Assembly: GCA_027347805.1 (NCBI GenBank)
Contig: DAIEQP010000303.1
Span: forward strand, 1-7,594
From: Ignavibacteria bacterium
GTDB taxonomy: Bacteria; Bacteroidota; Ignavibacteria; Ignavibacteriales; Melioribacteraceae
Direction: 5' to 3'
Length of the DNA stretch: 7,594 bases
This document shows, one piece after another, positions 1 to 7,005 of the stretch. How positions within the stretch are numbered: the first letter of the stretch is position 1; every line of letters starts with the position of its first letter. The notes below the pieces were generated by a model. It did no database searches, was not told where the DNA came from, and saw only the letters and a program-made list of their open reading frames with translations. Both the position numbers and the translations under genes were made by a program.

Positions 1-1726
1 TTTCAACTGCCTGATTTAATCTATTGATTTCATTTTCATTTTTTCGTTTTGAAGTAATATCTCTCAATACTCCAGTAGTGCCTACAATTTCATCTTTATC
101 GTTCAACATTAGCCATGCATGAACTTCAATCCATTTAACTCCACCACTCTTTGTTGAATATCGAATTTCATGATTGCAATGATCTTGCTTTCGTTCAATC
201 AGCGGTTTAATTAATTCTAAGTTCTTTTCTCTATCATCGGGATAAACAAATTGGATGATACTTTTCCCAAGACTCTCTTCAACAGTAAAGCCTGTAATCA
301 TTGTCCAGGCAGAATTCAAAAACGTCCAATTTCCTGCTACATCTGCTTGGAAAATAATTTCATTAATGCTATTAACAACACCGCGGTATTTATGTTCACT
401 TTGAGATAAAGCTTCTTCATTTTCTTTTCTTTTCATAGCATTTATAATCATGCTTGAAACCATTTTCAAGAGCTTTGTACTTTCCTGGTCACCTTTTCTA
501 TATTGACTAAGCGAATCAAATCCCATAAACCCCAGCAATTTATCTCCATATATCATCGGAACAGCTATCAGTGATTTAACTCCCTGCTGCATAAACATTT
601 CTTTTTCTGTTATTGCTTGTAACGGCAGATCAGGGACAGATGAGATAATGATCGATTCAAAGCGCATCAGTTTATGCATCCACCAGGGATACAATGAAGT
701 ATCAACTTTGTTAAATCGATCTTTCATTGACTCAAATCCTTCACCACACCATTCATATTTAAGACTGACATTTGAATTATTTTCGTTGAACATGTATAAA
801 TAACTTCTATCGGCTCTAATAAATCTTCCGATCTGTCCAAGCGCATTATCAATTGCCAGGTCAATGTTTTCGTTGTTGAGTCGGATGAAGTTGAATGATA
901 AGTTTGTCAGGAGCTCTTCAAAACGAAGACGGAATGTTAAAGATCTTTCAATCTGAGTAAACTTGGTTATATCCTTGTAAAACCAAAGATTTCCCCTTAA
1001 CTGGTTATCGAATATCAGAGGAATAAAATCTCTTTCAAACACCTGCTTATTTTTAAGTTCAATTTTATAACCATTTTCAGGAACACCAAGCTGTACTGTT
1101 TCTTCAATCTCTTTGAAAAACTTTTCCGGATTCTTAAAAATCGCGTAAGATCTTTTTAGTTCATCAACATAACTTGCCCCGATTAACAATTCCGGTTCTG
1201 TTTTTATTTCAAATAGTTCGCAAAACTTTTTATTAACAAAAACAATTTCACCAAGTGAATTTTCAACGAGCAGTCCACCGTTCAAACTTTGAATAAGCAT
1301 TGCAAAACGGTGGTTTGTTTCTTTAAATTTTTCTTCAATGAGATGACGTGTGGTTATGTCTTCTTCTACCCCAATTATTTTAGCAGGCCTGTCAAACTGA
1401 TCTTTCTCGGTAATTACCGAGTGATGTCTAAAATATTTTACTTCTACACCATCATTATATTCATAGAAAGTAGTAAATGAATTTACTTTTCCTAATCTAA
1501 GTTCTTCAAGACCAGCTTTTATTTTAGTTGAGAAATTAATCTCTAGTTTCCCCAACCATTCTTCAAACAAATTTTGAGACGGATCAATCCTGCCGAAAAG
1601 TTTTATGAATCTTTGTGTAAAAAAAACTTTTGAATCATTAACATGCCACTCCCATACTCCTTTCTGGCAGCTTGGTGGTTGAGGACAATAATTGTTTTCT
1701 TGACGTATTTGAGAAACTAATTCCAT
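1..1726 (-). CDS. PAS-PAS-GAF-PAS multi-sensor signalling protein, 3' part outside window
   Basis: A continuous minus-strand frame gives 575 codons from the ATG at 1724-1726 to the window edge with no stop. An in-frame TGA at 1748-1750 bars extension, and no other ATG lies between, so this start is well supported; there is only a distant SD-like GAAGGG about 22 nt upstream. There is no signal peptide or membrane helix, so the visible part is cytoplasmic. Domains by eye: PAS1 about 24-128, ending in a PAC-like IIGVEEDITTRHLIEEK; PAS2 about 138-262, with GLLVENSLGEIVFVN and ending FYKDITKFTQIE; GAF about 285-435, with SLYPWWMHKLM, GVKSLIAVPMIYGDKLLGF and MGFDSL; PAS3 about 446-565, with GNWTFLNSAWTMITGF, YPDDRE and PAC-like GVLRDITSKRKNENE. 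These domains sense small ligands, redox state or partner proteins. The output module (histidine kinase, GGDEF or other) lies outside the window and cannot be named. The last residues, INRLNQAVE, resemble the linker that often precedes another PAS. The gene follows the NtrC-type regulator by 126 bp on the same strand. Confidence 0.9.
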   Translation of the reverse strand, partial: MELVSQIRQENNYCPQPPSCQKGVWEWHVNDSKVFFTQRFIKLFGRIDPSQNLFEEWLGKLEINFSTKIKAGLEELRLGKVNSFTTFYEYNDGVEVKYFRHHSVITEKDQFDRPAKIIGVEEDITTRHLIEEKFKETNHRFAMLIQSLNGGLLVENSLGEIVFVNKKFCELFEIKTEPELLIGASYVDELKRSYAIFKNPEKFFKEIEETVQLGVPENGYKIELKNKQVFERDFIPLIFDNQLRGNLWFYKDITKFTQIERSLTFRLRFEELLTNLSFNFIRLNNENIDLAIDNALGQIGRFIRADRSYLYMFNENNSNVSLKYEWCGEGFESMKDRFNKVDTSLYPWWMHKLMRFESIIISSVPDLPLQAITEKEMFMQQGVKSLIAVPMIYGDKLLGFMGFDSLSQYRKGDQESTKLLKMVSSMIINAMKRKENEEALSQSEHKYRGVVNSINEIIFQADVAGNWTFLNSAWTMITGFTVEESLGKSIIQFVYPDDREKNLELIKPLIERKQDHCNHEIRYSTKSGGVKWIEVHAWLMLNDKDEIVGTTGVLRDITSKRKNENEINRLNQAVE

Positions 1727-1852
1727 TATTAACCGTTGAGGGATTTTTCACCCTTCTCTTTTTAAAATTTATATATGATTAATTATCGAATATGTTTCAG
1801 GAAAATTGATGAAGGCGATTTACAGGATTTATAACTAATAAGGATGATTGAG

Positions 1853-3247
1853 TTAATATCCAATATTTTTAGTGACTTCTATTCCCAGCTGTTCCATTCT
1901 GTAGCGCAATTTCGATCTGGACAGACCCAGCACTTTGGCCGCTTTAACCTGATTGCCATTTGTAATTTTAAGTGTTTTCAAAATAAGCGTTTTTAGTACT
2001 AAATCAATTTTTATTCCTTTAGGAGGGATTTGTAGAATAAACTTTTCATCCTCTGTTTCAATTACATCTTTGGATTCCAATAAAAATGAAAAATGAGAAT
2101 CAGTTAATTCTTCTTCTTCAGCCAACAGCATTACCCGCTCCATAACATTTCTTAATTCGCGTATATTACCTTTCCATAAATAAGATTTCAAAAGTTCCAT
2201 TCCATTTGCATCAATTCCCTGTACACTTTTGCCGAATTTTTTTGAAAATTCATTTAGAAAAGAATAAGCGATGTATGGAATATCTTCTTTTCTTTCACGC
2301 AGCGGCGGGATTTTTATTTTTGCAACGTTCAATCTGTAATAAAGATCTTCTCTAAACATGCCGCGAGCCACCTCTTCTTCCAGATTTCTATTTGTCGCGG
2401 CCAGAACACGTACATTAACGGAAACTTCTTTTTCACCGCCCAATCTATAAAATTTTCTTTCCTGCAAAACTCTTAAAAGTTTTACCTGGAGATCTAAACT
2501 TAGTTCACCAATTTCATCCAAAAGAATAGTACCGCCATCAGCCAATTCAAATTTACCAAGTTTAGTTTTTGTTGATGCACCAGTAAACGCTCCCTTCTCG
2601 TGTCCAAACAATTCGCTTTCAGCCAAATCTTTTGGAATTGTAGCACAGTTTATCGTAATGAATGGTGCCTTAGAACGCGGACTTTTTTGATGTATGAATT
2701 TAGCAAAAACCTCTTTGCCTGTCCCGCTCTCTCCTTCAAGCAGCATAGTTGTGTCGCCACTGCCGGATAATTTTTCAACGGAGGCAATTATTCTTTGAAT
2801 CTTTGCACTTTTTCCAAAAAATTCTCTTGTCAACTCATTTTCTTCAAGCAATGAAGAAAGCTTGTTCACTTCTGTCTTCAGGCGAATATTTTCGACTGCT
2901 TTATCGAGTACAAATTTCAGGTGTTCAAGATCAATTGGTTTTAACAAAAAGTCGAATGCACCGGCTTTTATTGCTGTGACTGCAATTTTAACGTCAGAGT
3001 AGCCGGTAATCATAATTACCGGAATGGAAGGGAATTTTTTCTTGAGCAGACGGAGTATATCAATTCCGTTGTGAGTTGTTAAATAGATGTCAAGCAAAAC
3101 AATATCAGGTTGAAATTCCCTAACAATATTTTCAGCTTCACCTGCGCGCAAACATGTTTCAACGTTAAAATTGAGCTTGGTTAATACTTTTTTTAACGAT
3201 GCGGAGACAAGATCATCATCATCTATTATTAAAATTTTGGGAATCAT
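1853..3247 (-). CDS. NtrC-family sigma-54-dependent response regulator (REC-AAA+-Fis HTH)
   Basis: This 464-residue protein has the full length and domain order of the NtrC/ZraR/AtoC family. The receiver domain (about 3-120) has the acidic pocket at D9-D11, phospho-acceptor D53 in IVLLDIYL, T81 and K103 in LLKPID. The AAA+ domain (about 143-375) has Walker A GESGTGKE at 172-179, the sigma-54-contacting GAFTGA loop at 219-224, Walker B ILLDEIGE at 241-248, the FREDLYYRL arginine-finger segment at 298-306 and the sensor II motif GNIRELRN at 360-367. A Fis-type helix-turn-helix closes the protein (about 432-455, NQVKAAKVLGLSRSKLRYR). All key residues are intact, so it should be a phosphorylation-controlled ATPase that remodels sigma-54 polymerase from enhancer sites. 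The ATG at 3247 has AGG at 3254-3256 with 6-nt spacing. It starts 20 bp after the kinase stop, so the two are almost certainly co-transcribed partners. Its target genes cannot be read from the window; I saw no convincing -24/-12 promoter. Confidence 0.97.
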   Translation of the reverse strand: MIPKILIIDDDDLVSASLKKVLTKLNFNVETCLRAGEAENIVREFQPDIVLLDIYLTTHNGIDILRLLKKKFPSIPVIMITGYSDVKIAVTAIKAGAFDFLLKPIDLEHLKFVLDKAVENIRLKTEVNKLSSLLEENELTREFFGKSAKIQRIIASVEKLSGSGDTTMLLEGESGTGKEVFAKFIHQKSPRSKAPFITINCATIPKDLAESELFGHEKGAFTGASTKTKLGKFELADGGTILLDEIGELSLDLQVKLLRVLQERKFYRLGGEKEVSVNVRVLAATNRNLEEEVARGMFREDLYYRLNVAKIKIPPLRERKEDIPYIAYSFLNEFSKKFGKSVQGIDANGMELLKSYLWKGNIRELRNVMERVMLLAEEEELTDSHFSFLLESKDVIETEDEKFILQIPPKGIKIDLVLKTLILKTLKITNGNQVKAAKVLGLSRSKLRYRMEQLGIEVTKNIGY

Positions 3248-3267
3248 TTCATACCTATAAAATATTT

Positions 3268-3960
3268 TTATGCTAATCTAAATTTAACAGAAAATATGGT
3301 ACCAACACCAAAAGTGGAATCAAAAAATAAGTCTGAGTGAATTTCTTCTGCTAAAGATTTGCAAACGCCAAGGCCTATTCCGTTTCCCTTCTGCTTTGTT
3401 GTAAAAAATCCATCAAGAATTTTTTGTTTGTCCTCTTCTTTAATTCCGCAGCCAAAATCCTGTACTTCCCAAATAACATATTTGAAGGAATTTTCTTCGC
3501 AAACATATGCCCGGATAATTATTATTCCTTTTTCATCTGATGCCTCAATTGCATTGTTAATCAGATTTAAAAAGACCTGCATCATTTTATTTTTGTTTGC
3601 TTCTATATTCGGCAAATTTTCCGGAATTTCCTTTTCGATTGAAATGCCTTTCATTCTTGCACTAACACTAATAATTTTGAGGCATCTTTCTGTAACAACA
3701 TTAATATCAACTGGATTTTCTTTTGAAGATGGTTTCCTAGTAAAATCAAGAACATCTTCAATTAAAAAATTTACCTGTTCAAATGCATCGATAGACTCTG
3801 ATACAATTTCCTTAATATCATTGGGCAAATCATCTTTGGCCATATTCATATAATCCAGATTCAGTTTAATTGCCGAAAGCGGATTTCTGATTTCATGTAC
3901 AAGGCTTGCCGTAAGTTTACCAAGCAGTTGAAGCTTATTTGCGTGAATAAAATCTTCCAT
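3268..3960 (-). CDS. Soluble histidine kinase core without a sensor domain
   Basis: The protein has 230 residues and consists of the dimerisation/phosphoacceptor (HisKA) and ATP-binding (HATPase_c) domains only. The H-box is SLVHEIRNPLSAIK with the phosphorylated histidine at H22. The N-box is LNLINNAIEA (131-140), the G1 box DFGCG (168-172), the F-box FFTTK (185-189), the G2 box GNGIGLG (192-198), and a G3-like FGVGTIFSV follows near 217-225. All catalytic boxes look intact, so it should autophosphorylate and pass phosphate to the NtrC-type regulator encoded 20 bp downstream. A TAA at 3961-3963 directly precedes the ATG in frame, and a terminator sits about 105 bp upstream, so no sensor domain has been missed or lost to a local frameshift. 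The start lacks a clear SD; GG stands about 9 nt upstream. The short N-terminus, MEDFIHANKLQLLGKL, resembles the coiled linker that in NtrB-like kinases follows a PAS domain. Input probably comes from a partner protein binding the core. Confidence 0.95.
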   Translation of the reverse strand: MEDFIHANKLQLLGKLTASLVHEIRNPLSAIKLNLDYMNMAKDDLPNDIKEIVSESIDAFEQVNFLIEDVLDFTRKPSSKENPVDINVVTERCLKIISVSARMKGISIEKEIPENLPNIEANKNKMMQVFLNLINNAIEASDEKGIIIIRAYVCEENSFKYVIWEVQDFGCGIKEEDKQKILDGFFTTKQKGNGIGLGVCKSLAEEIHSDLFFDSTFGVGTIFSVKFRLA

Positions 3961-4065
3961 TTAATACCATACAAGTGCGAATGCTCTTTTATAACCTAAT
4001 AATTCTTAAACGAATAGGCAATAATAACGGAATACAAAGTATTATAAGAGTAAAAATAAGGATGG

Positions 4066-4097
4066 AAAAATAAAAAAGCCCCGCAGAACGGGGCTTT
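4066..4097 (-). terminator. Rho-independent terminator after the MCP gene
   Basis: A perfect 9-bp stem, AAAGCCCCG (4075-4083) with CGGGGCTTT (4089-4097), closes a 5-nt loop. In the minus-strand transcript the stem is followed by a U-rich run (complement of the A-run 4066-4077, interrupted by a single base). It lies about 20 bp beyond the MCP stop codon at 4118. It has the classic form of an intrinsic terminator and separates the chemotaxis block from the kinase-regulator block, which must therefore have its own promoter in 3961-4065. On the plus strand there is no U-tract after the stem, so it acts in one direction. Confidence 0.93.
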
Positions 4098-4117
4098 GGA
4101 AGTAAATATTTTAAAGA

Positions 4118-6202
4118 TCAGTGCTTCATTAAGGCCCCGCCCGATCTCATTGAGAGTCTGCTATAATTTGATTTCGAATCAAGTTTAAATTTCGAAATCA
4201 TTTCCTGCAAACTAACTGTTAATCTGCTAAGATCTTCTGCGGCACGGGCAATTTGACTTATACCAGCGCTGGTTTCTCTAGTTACATTGTTAATGCCTTC
4301 AATATTTTTACTAATCTGTTCAGAAGAACTTGATTGTTCTTCACTGGCAGCAGCAACTTGAACAGCGGAATCTCTTACTTTTTCCGCATTATTAATAATC
4401 TCATTCAATACAGAACCAGCTTCATTTGCAAGTCGTTTTCCTTTTTCTACTTCTTGCGTTCCTTCTTTAATGGAAGAAACTGCGTCGCTTGTATCTTTTT
4501 GAATTTCTTTTATCATACCGGCAATTTCTTTTGTTGCCTTAGTTGTTCTTTCTGCAAGCTTACGAACTTCATCTGCAACAACAGCAAATCCGCGTCCCTG
4601 TTCACCAGCACGTGCAGCTTCAATTGCCGCATTCAATGCAAGCAGGTTGGTCTGATCTGCAATATCATCGATAACCTGAATAATTTCTCCAATCTTATCG
4701 CTATTCTTTCCAAGAGTAAAAACTGTTTCGGCAGATTTTTCAACCACCTGACTAATTCTTTCCATTCCAGAAATTGTTTGAGAAACAACGTTGCCGCCAT
4801 GTTTTGCTTTATCACCAGCTTCTTTTGCTGTTTCAGCTGCATAAGAAGCATTTTTTGTATTATCCATAATTGTTCTTGTCATTTCTTCAATTGAAGAAGC
4901 AACTTCAGAAGTCTGAGATGATTGCTCTTGTGCACCTGCAGCCATTTCTTCCGAACTTGAAGAAATTTGATTTGCTGCGCTTGCAGTTGCAGAAACAGCT
5001 TCTCCAACTTCTGCTAAAGCTCCGCACAAAGATTCGGCAACCTGATTAACACTATCCTTAATTAATTTTAAATCGCCGTCATATTTGCCTTCAACCCTCT
5101 GAGTAAAATCTCCTGTCGCCATCACTGCCAGAACATCAGAGCTTTCTTTTATTGGGATAACAACAGAATCAAGAGTTTTATTGATGCCATGCAGAATCAT
5201 CTTAAATCCGCCGCTGAATTTTTCGACTTTGCCTCTAACACTCAAGTCTCCGATACTGGTTGCTTTAGTAATTGCATTAATTTCATTTGTCAATTCGGAA
5301 ATTGTATCAACTTCGGTGTTGAAACAGAAGGCCAATTCATCATGTTCGGATGCAGGCGTTACTCTTTCAAATACACCATTCGAAATATTTTCCGCAGCTT
5401 TAATTTTTTCTTTCTGTGCATCTCTCAACTTGTAAAGCATTTCCTGCATCTCACCAAACTCATCATTAGTCTTTACACGCATTTCTGCATTGTAATCTCC
5501 AAGAGAGAATTTTTCGATAACTTCTTTAAATTCATGCACCGGTCGTGTAATTGATGGCGCAACACGGAACATAGAAAACGCCCAGACCAAAGAGCCAAGT
5601 ATCATTCCAACGATGATTATAATTCTTGCACTTTTTAATTGGCTGCTAATATCTTCATTTAACGCCACACCAAATTCATCGAGGAATTTATCAACATTTT
5701 TGAGTGTATTATGAACTTTTACAGCAACTTCCTCTCCGGATGTGGTTGTAATTACTGTCGCCATATCTCTATCATTCATCAACCCGGCACTTACAATTGC
5801 ATCCACAACAACATTTTTATATTCCTTCCATGTTTTAGCTGCGCTAGCAATTTCGGTTAACACTTTTTCATTCAGGTTTACTTTTTGAAGATGTGCAAAT
5901 GCGCTATCGATTTCTTTTTTCTTGGAATCAATTAGTTTTATATTATCCTGAGCCATAGCTTCGAAACCCGGGATAGCAAACTTCATGCATGTGTACTGAA
6001 TATTTTCAAAGTTCAGAAATAATTCCTGAATTTTTTGTTTTGGTTCAAAATATTCTGCATTCAATTGATTTTTCTGTTCCGAAACCCTAAACATTTCGAA
6101 CAAGGCTGTTCCGGCAATAATTGTCGAAACAAAAGCCATTCCCAGAATAGCAGATTGTATTTTTTGTACCAACTTCATGTTCTTCAGGTCAAACTTTTTC
6201 AT
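4118..6202 (-). CDS. Transmembrane methyl-accepting chemotaxis protein with multiple HAMP units
   Basis: The start chosen is the ATG at 6200-6202, giving 694 residues. It has GGAG at 6209-6212 with 6-nt spacing, whereas an in-frame ATG five codons upstream (6217) has no SD and nearly abuts the previous stop. Layout: first membrane helix about 15-38; extracytoplasmic region about 39-193, mostly helical and about 155 residues, fitting a four-helix-bundle ligand domain rather than a double Cache; second membrane helix about 194-214 (ARIIIIVGMILGSLVWAF). A HAMP domain starting ITRPVHEF follows (about 218-270, with the NDEFGEM motif). Further HAMP-like repeats lie at about 267-392 (for example SIGDLSVRGKVEKFSGGFK and ATGDFTQRVEGKYDGDLK). 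The MCP signalling hairpin covers about 397-675, with the conserved tip from EIIQVIDD to VRKLAERT (506-553) that binds CheA and CheW. Methylation-type sites fit SSSSEEMAAG (E418/E419) and AAASEEQSSS (E621/E622). There is no C-terminal NWETF-like CheR tether. It sits 16 bp after the TonB-like gene, probably in the same transcript, and ends before a strong terminator. Ligand unknown. Confidence 0.96.
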   Translation of the reverse strand: MKKFDLKNMKLVQKIQSAILGMAFVSTIIAGTALFEMFRVSEQKNQLNAEYFEPKQKIQELFLNFENIQYTCMKFAIPGFEAMAQDNIKLIDSKKKEIDSAFAHLQKVNLNEKVLTEIASAAKTWKEYKNVVVDAIVSAGLMNDRDMATVITTTSGEEVAVKVHNTLKNVDKFLDEFGVALNEDISSQLKSARIIIIVGMILGSLVWAFSMFRVAPSITRPVHEFKEVIEKFSLGDYNAEMRVKTNDEFGEMQEMLYKLRDAQKEKIKAAENISNGVFERVTPASEHDELAFCFNTEVDTISELTNEINAITKATSIGDLSVRGKVEKFSGGFKMILHGINKTLDSVVIPIKESSDVLAVMATGDFTQRVEGKYDGDLKLIKDSVNQVAESLCGALAEVGEAVSATASAANQISSSSEEMAAGAQEQSSQTSEVASSIEEMTRTIMDNTKNASYAAETAKEAGDKAKHGGNVVSQTISGMERISQVVEKSAETVFTLGKNSDKIGEIIQVIDDIADQTNLLALNAAIEAARAGEQGRGFAVVADEVRKLAERTTKATKEIAGMIKEIQKDTSDAVSSIKEGTQEVEKGKRLANEAGSVLNEIINNAEKVRDSAVQVAAASEEQSSSSEQISKNIEGINNVTRETSAGISQIARAAEDLSRLTVSLQEMISKFKLDSKSNYSRLSMRSGGALMKH

Positions 6203-6208
6203 AAAAAT

Positions 6209-6212
6209 CTCC
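6209..6212 (-). promoter_or_regulatory. Ribosome binding site that fixes the MCP start
   Basis: GGAG in the minus-strand sequence lies 6 nt before the ATG at 6202. It falls inside the short reading frame between the alternative ATG at 6217 and 6202, so it argues for the shorter protein. The stop of the preceding gene (6219-6221) is 7 nt upstream of this site, which allows translational coupling. Confidence 0.8.
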
Positions 6213-6218
6213 AACATA

Positions 6219-6608
6219 TTATAATTTAAATTGTATTGGCATAGAAAGCTTTGCCTTTACAGCAACGCCTTTATCTTCTGCAGGAGTAAATTTTGTTTTT
6301 CTTATTGCAGAAGCAGCTGCTTCATCACAACCGGAACCAATTCCCTTAACAACTTTAACATCATCAACTTCCCCTTTCTCATTTACATAAATCAACAAAT
6401 AAACTTTACCGGTTACTTTTTTGATTTCAGCTTCCTGGGGATATTGAATTTTTTTTGTAATTGCTTCCATACCGCCAACTGGAGCAGCTGGTTTTTCAAC
6501 AACTACTGCATATGCTTCATCATCTGGAAACAAATACCCGGCCCGGATACTTGTGCTCAGTAAGAAAAGCAAGCCCCCAATCACTGCAAATAAAAAGTAT
6601 TTTTTCAT
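6219..6608 (-). CDS. Secreted TonB C-terminal-domain protein
   Basis: The start is the ATG at 6606-6608, which has AAGGAG at 6616-6621 with 7-nt spacing; a GTG at 6659 would add 17 residues of no evident function. The 129-residue product begins with an export signal (MKKYFLFAVIGGLLFLLSTS then IRA, cleavage likely after A23, or retained as an inner-membrane anchor). After a short linker containing VEKPAAPVGGMEAI, the rest matches the TonB_C fold: YPQEAEIKKVTGKVYLLIYV (56-75), NEKGEVDDVKVVKGIGSGCD (76-95), EAAASAIRKTKFTPA (96-110), and a closing GVAVKAKLSMPIQFKL. True TonB has a long Pro-rich periplasmic span and works with ExbB/ExbD; here the span is missing and no exbBD is visible, so energy transduction to outer-membrane receptors is doubtful. 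Small proteins of this type in Bacteroidota-like genomes are usually labelled 'energy transducer TonB' by domain only. The MCP gene follows after 16 bp, suggesting a periplasmic role alongside that receptor, which is inference. The lone cysteine C94 is in the conserved GSGCDEAA segment. Confidence 0.9.
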   Translation of the reverse strand: MKKYFLFAVIGGLLFLLSTSIRAGYLFPDDEAYAVVVEKPAAPVGGMEAITKKIQYPQEAEIKKVTGKVYLLIYVNEKGEVDDVKVVKGIGSGCDEAAASAIRKTKFTPAEDKGVAVKAKLSMPIQFKL

Positions 6609-6615
6609 ATTGTTT

Positions 6616-6621
6616 CTCCTT
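6616..6621 (-). promoter_or_regulatory. Ribosome binding site for the TonB-like gene
   Basis: AAGGAG on the minus strand with 7-nt spacing to the ATG at 6608 is the best Shine-Dalgarno sequence in the window. It decides the start in favour of the form that begins directly with a signal peptide. Confidence 0.85.
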
Positions 6622-6715
6622 ATCTGAAACTCATTTTCAAAGAAGGTAATTAACAGCACTTATCTGAGTAAACTTTTTCAACAACAGTATTAATAAGAAT
6701 CTGTATCCAATAGAT

Positions 6716-6859
6716 TTAATGACTGAACTCTGTTTTAGGTTGGATATCTTTAACTTTCATGTGACTTACATTCCCTTTTGCTTCTGCAGATATTAAAAAC
6801 AAAAGTATTGCGGTCAATATGATCATGTAAAGTGTCCGAAAATTGCAGAGTTTACTCAT
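6716..6859 (-). CDS. Possible small exported peptide, 47 residues, function unknown
   Basis: A minus-strand frame runs from the ATG at 6857-6859 to TAA at 6716-6718. The product starts MSKLCNFRTLYMIILTAILL and continues FLISAEAKGN, which is a textbook signal peptide: basic start, hydrophobic core of about 14 residues, and an AEA cleavage site near residue 27. The mature part would be only about 20 residues, mostly polar, ending QPKTEFSH. The ribosome site is weak (GGA about 7-9 nt upstream, in GGATGTAAA). It lies 146 bp after the stop of the upstream MCP and 107 bp before the TonB-like start, on the same strand. I do not recognise a family. The signal-peptide pattern favours a real small gene or the surviving 5' end of a longer secreted protein. 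The short length and weak ribosome site leave chance occurrence possible. Confidence 0.45.
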   Translation of the reverse strand: MSKLCNFRTLYMIILTAILLFLISAEAKGNVSHMKVKDIQPKTEFSH

Positions 6860-7005
6860 TTTACATCCATGTATTATAGACAAGTAAGTTAATTTCTTAT
6901 CTTATTTGATCATCGAATATCTTTTTAAAATCTTTAATTATTACTCTATTTTAACCATGTAAATTCGTTCAAGATCTATTATGCAATCTTATTTTTCAAT
7001 TTTCA

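Noticed and set aside
1289..1480. Plus-strand open frame of 63 codons
   Set aside because: It lies antisense within the PAS-protein coding frame, which shows clear domain signatures, and its own product has no recognisable features.
1739..1775. Inverted repeat plus T-run on the plus strand as a terminator
   Set aside because: The stem is only about 4-5 bp, and no plus-strand gene precedes it.
3359..3853. Plus-strand open frame of 164 codons
   Set aside because: It is the antisense shadow of the histidine kinase gene, whose catalytic motifs are unambiguous.
3983..3996. GG-N10-GC spacing on the minus strand upstream of the kinase, as in a sigma-54 -24/-12 promoter
   Set aside because: Only the two dinucleotides match; the surrounding bases of the TGGCAC and TTGC elements do not, and the pattern is common by chance.
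4041..4046. TATAAT on the minus strand, a possible -10 box for the kinase-regulator pair
   Set aside because: No matching -35 at 16-18 bp (TTTTCC is the best at 17 bp), and the region is very AT-rich, so the hexamer alone is weak evidence.
4334..4894. Plus-strand open frame of 186 codons rich in Cys, Phe and Asn
   Set aside because: Its composition is what the complement of the Ala/Glu-rich MCP hairpin gives; there is no ribosome site or domain pattern.
6609..6659. 17-residue N-terminal extension of the TonB-like protein from a GTG
   Set aside because: The ATG at 6608 has a strong SD and begins directly with a signal peptide, while the GTG has neither.
6873..6878. TATAAT on the minus strand just before the 47-residue frame
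   Set aside because: No -35 element at the right distance (GATAAG), and transcription would begin only a few bases before the ATG.
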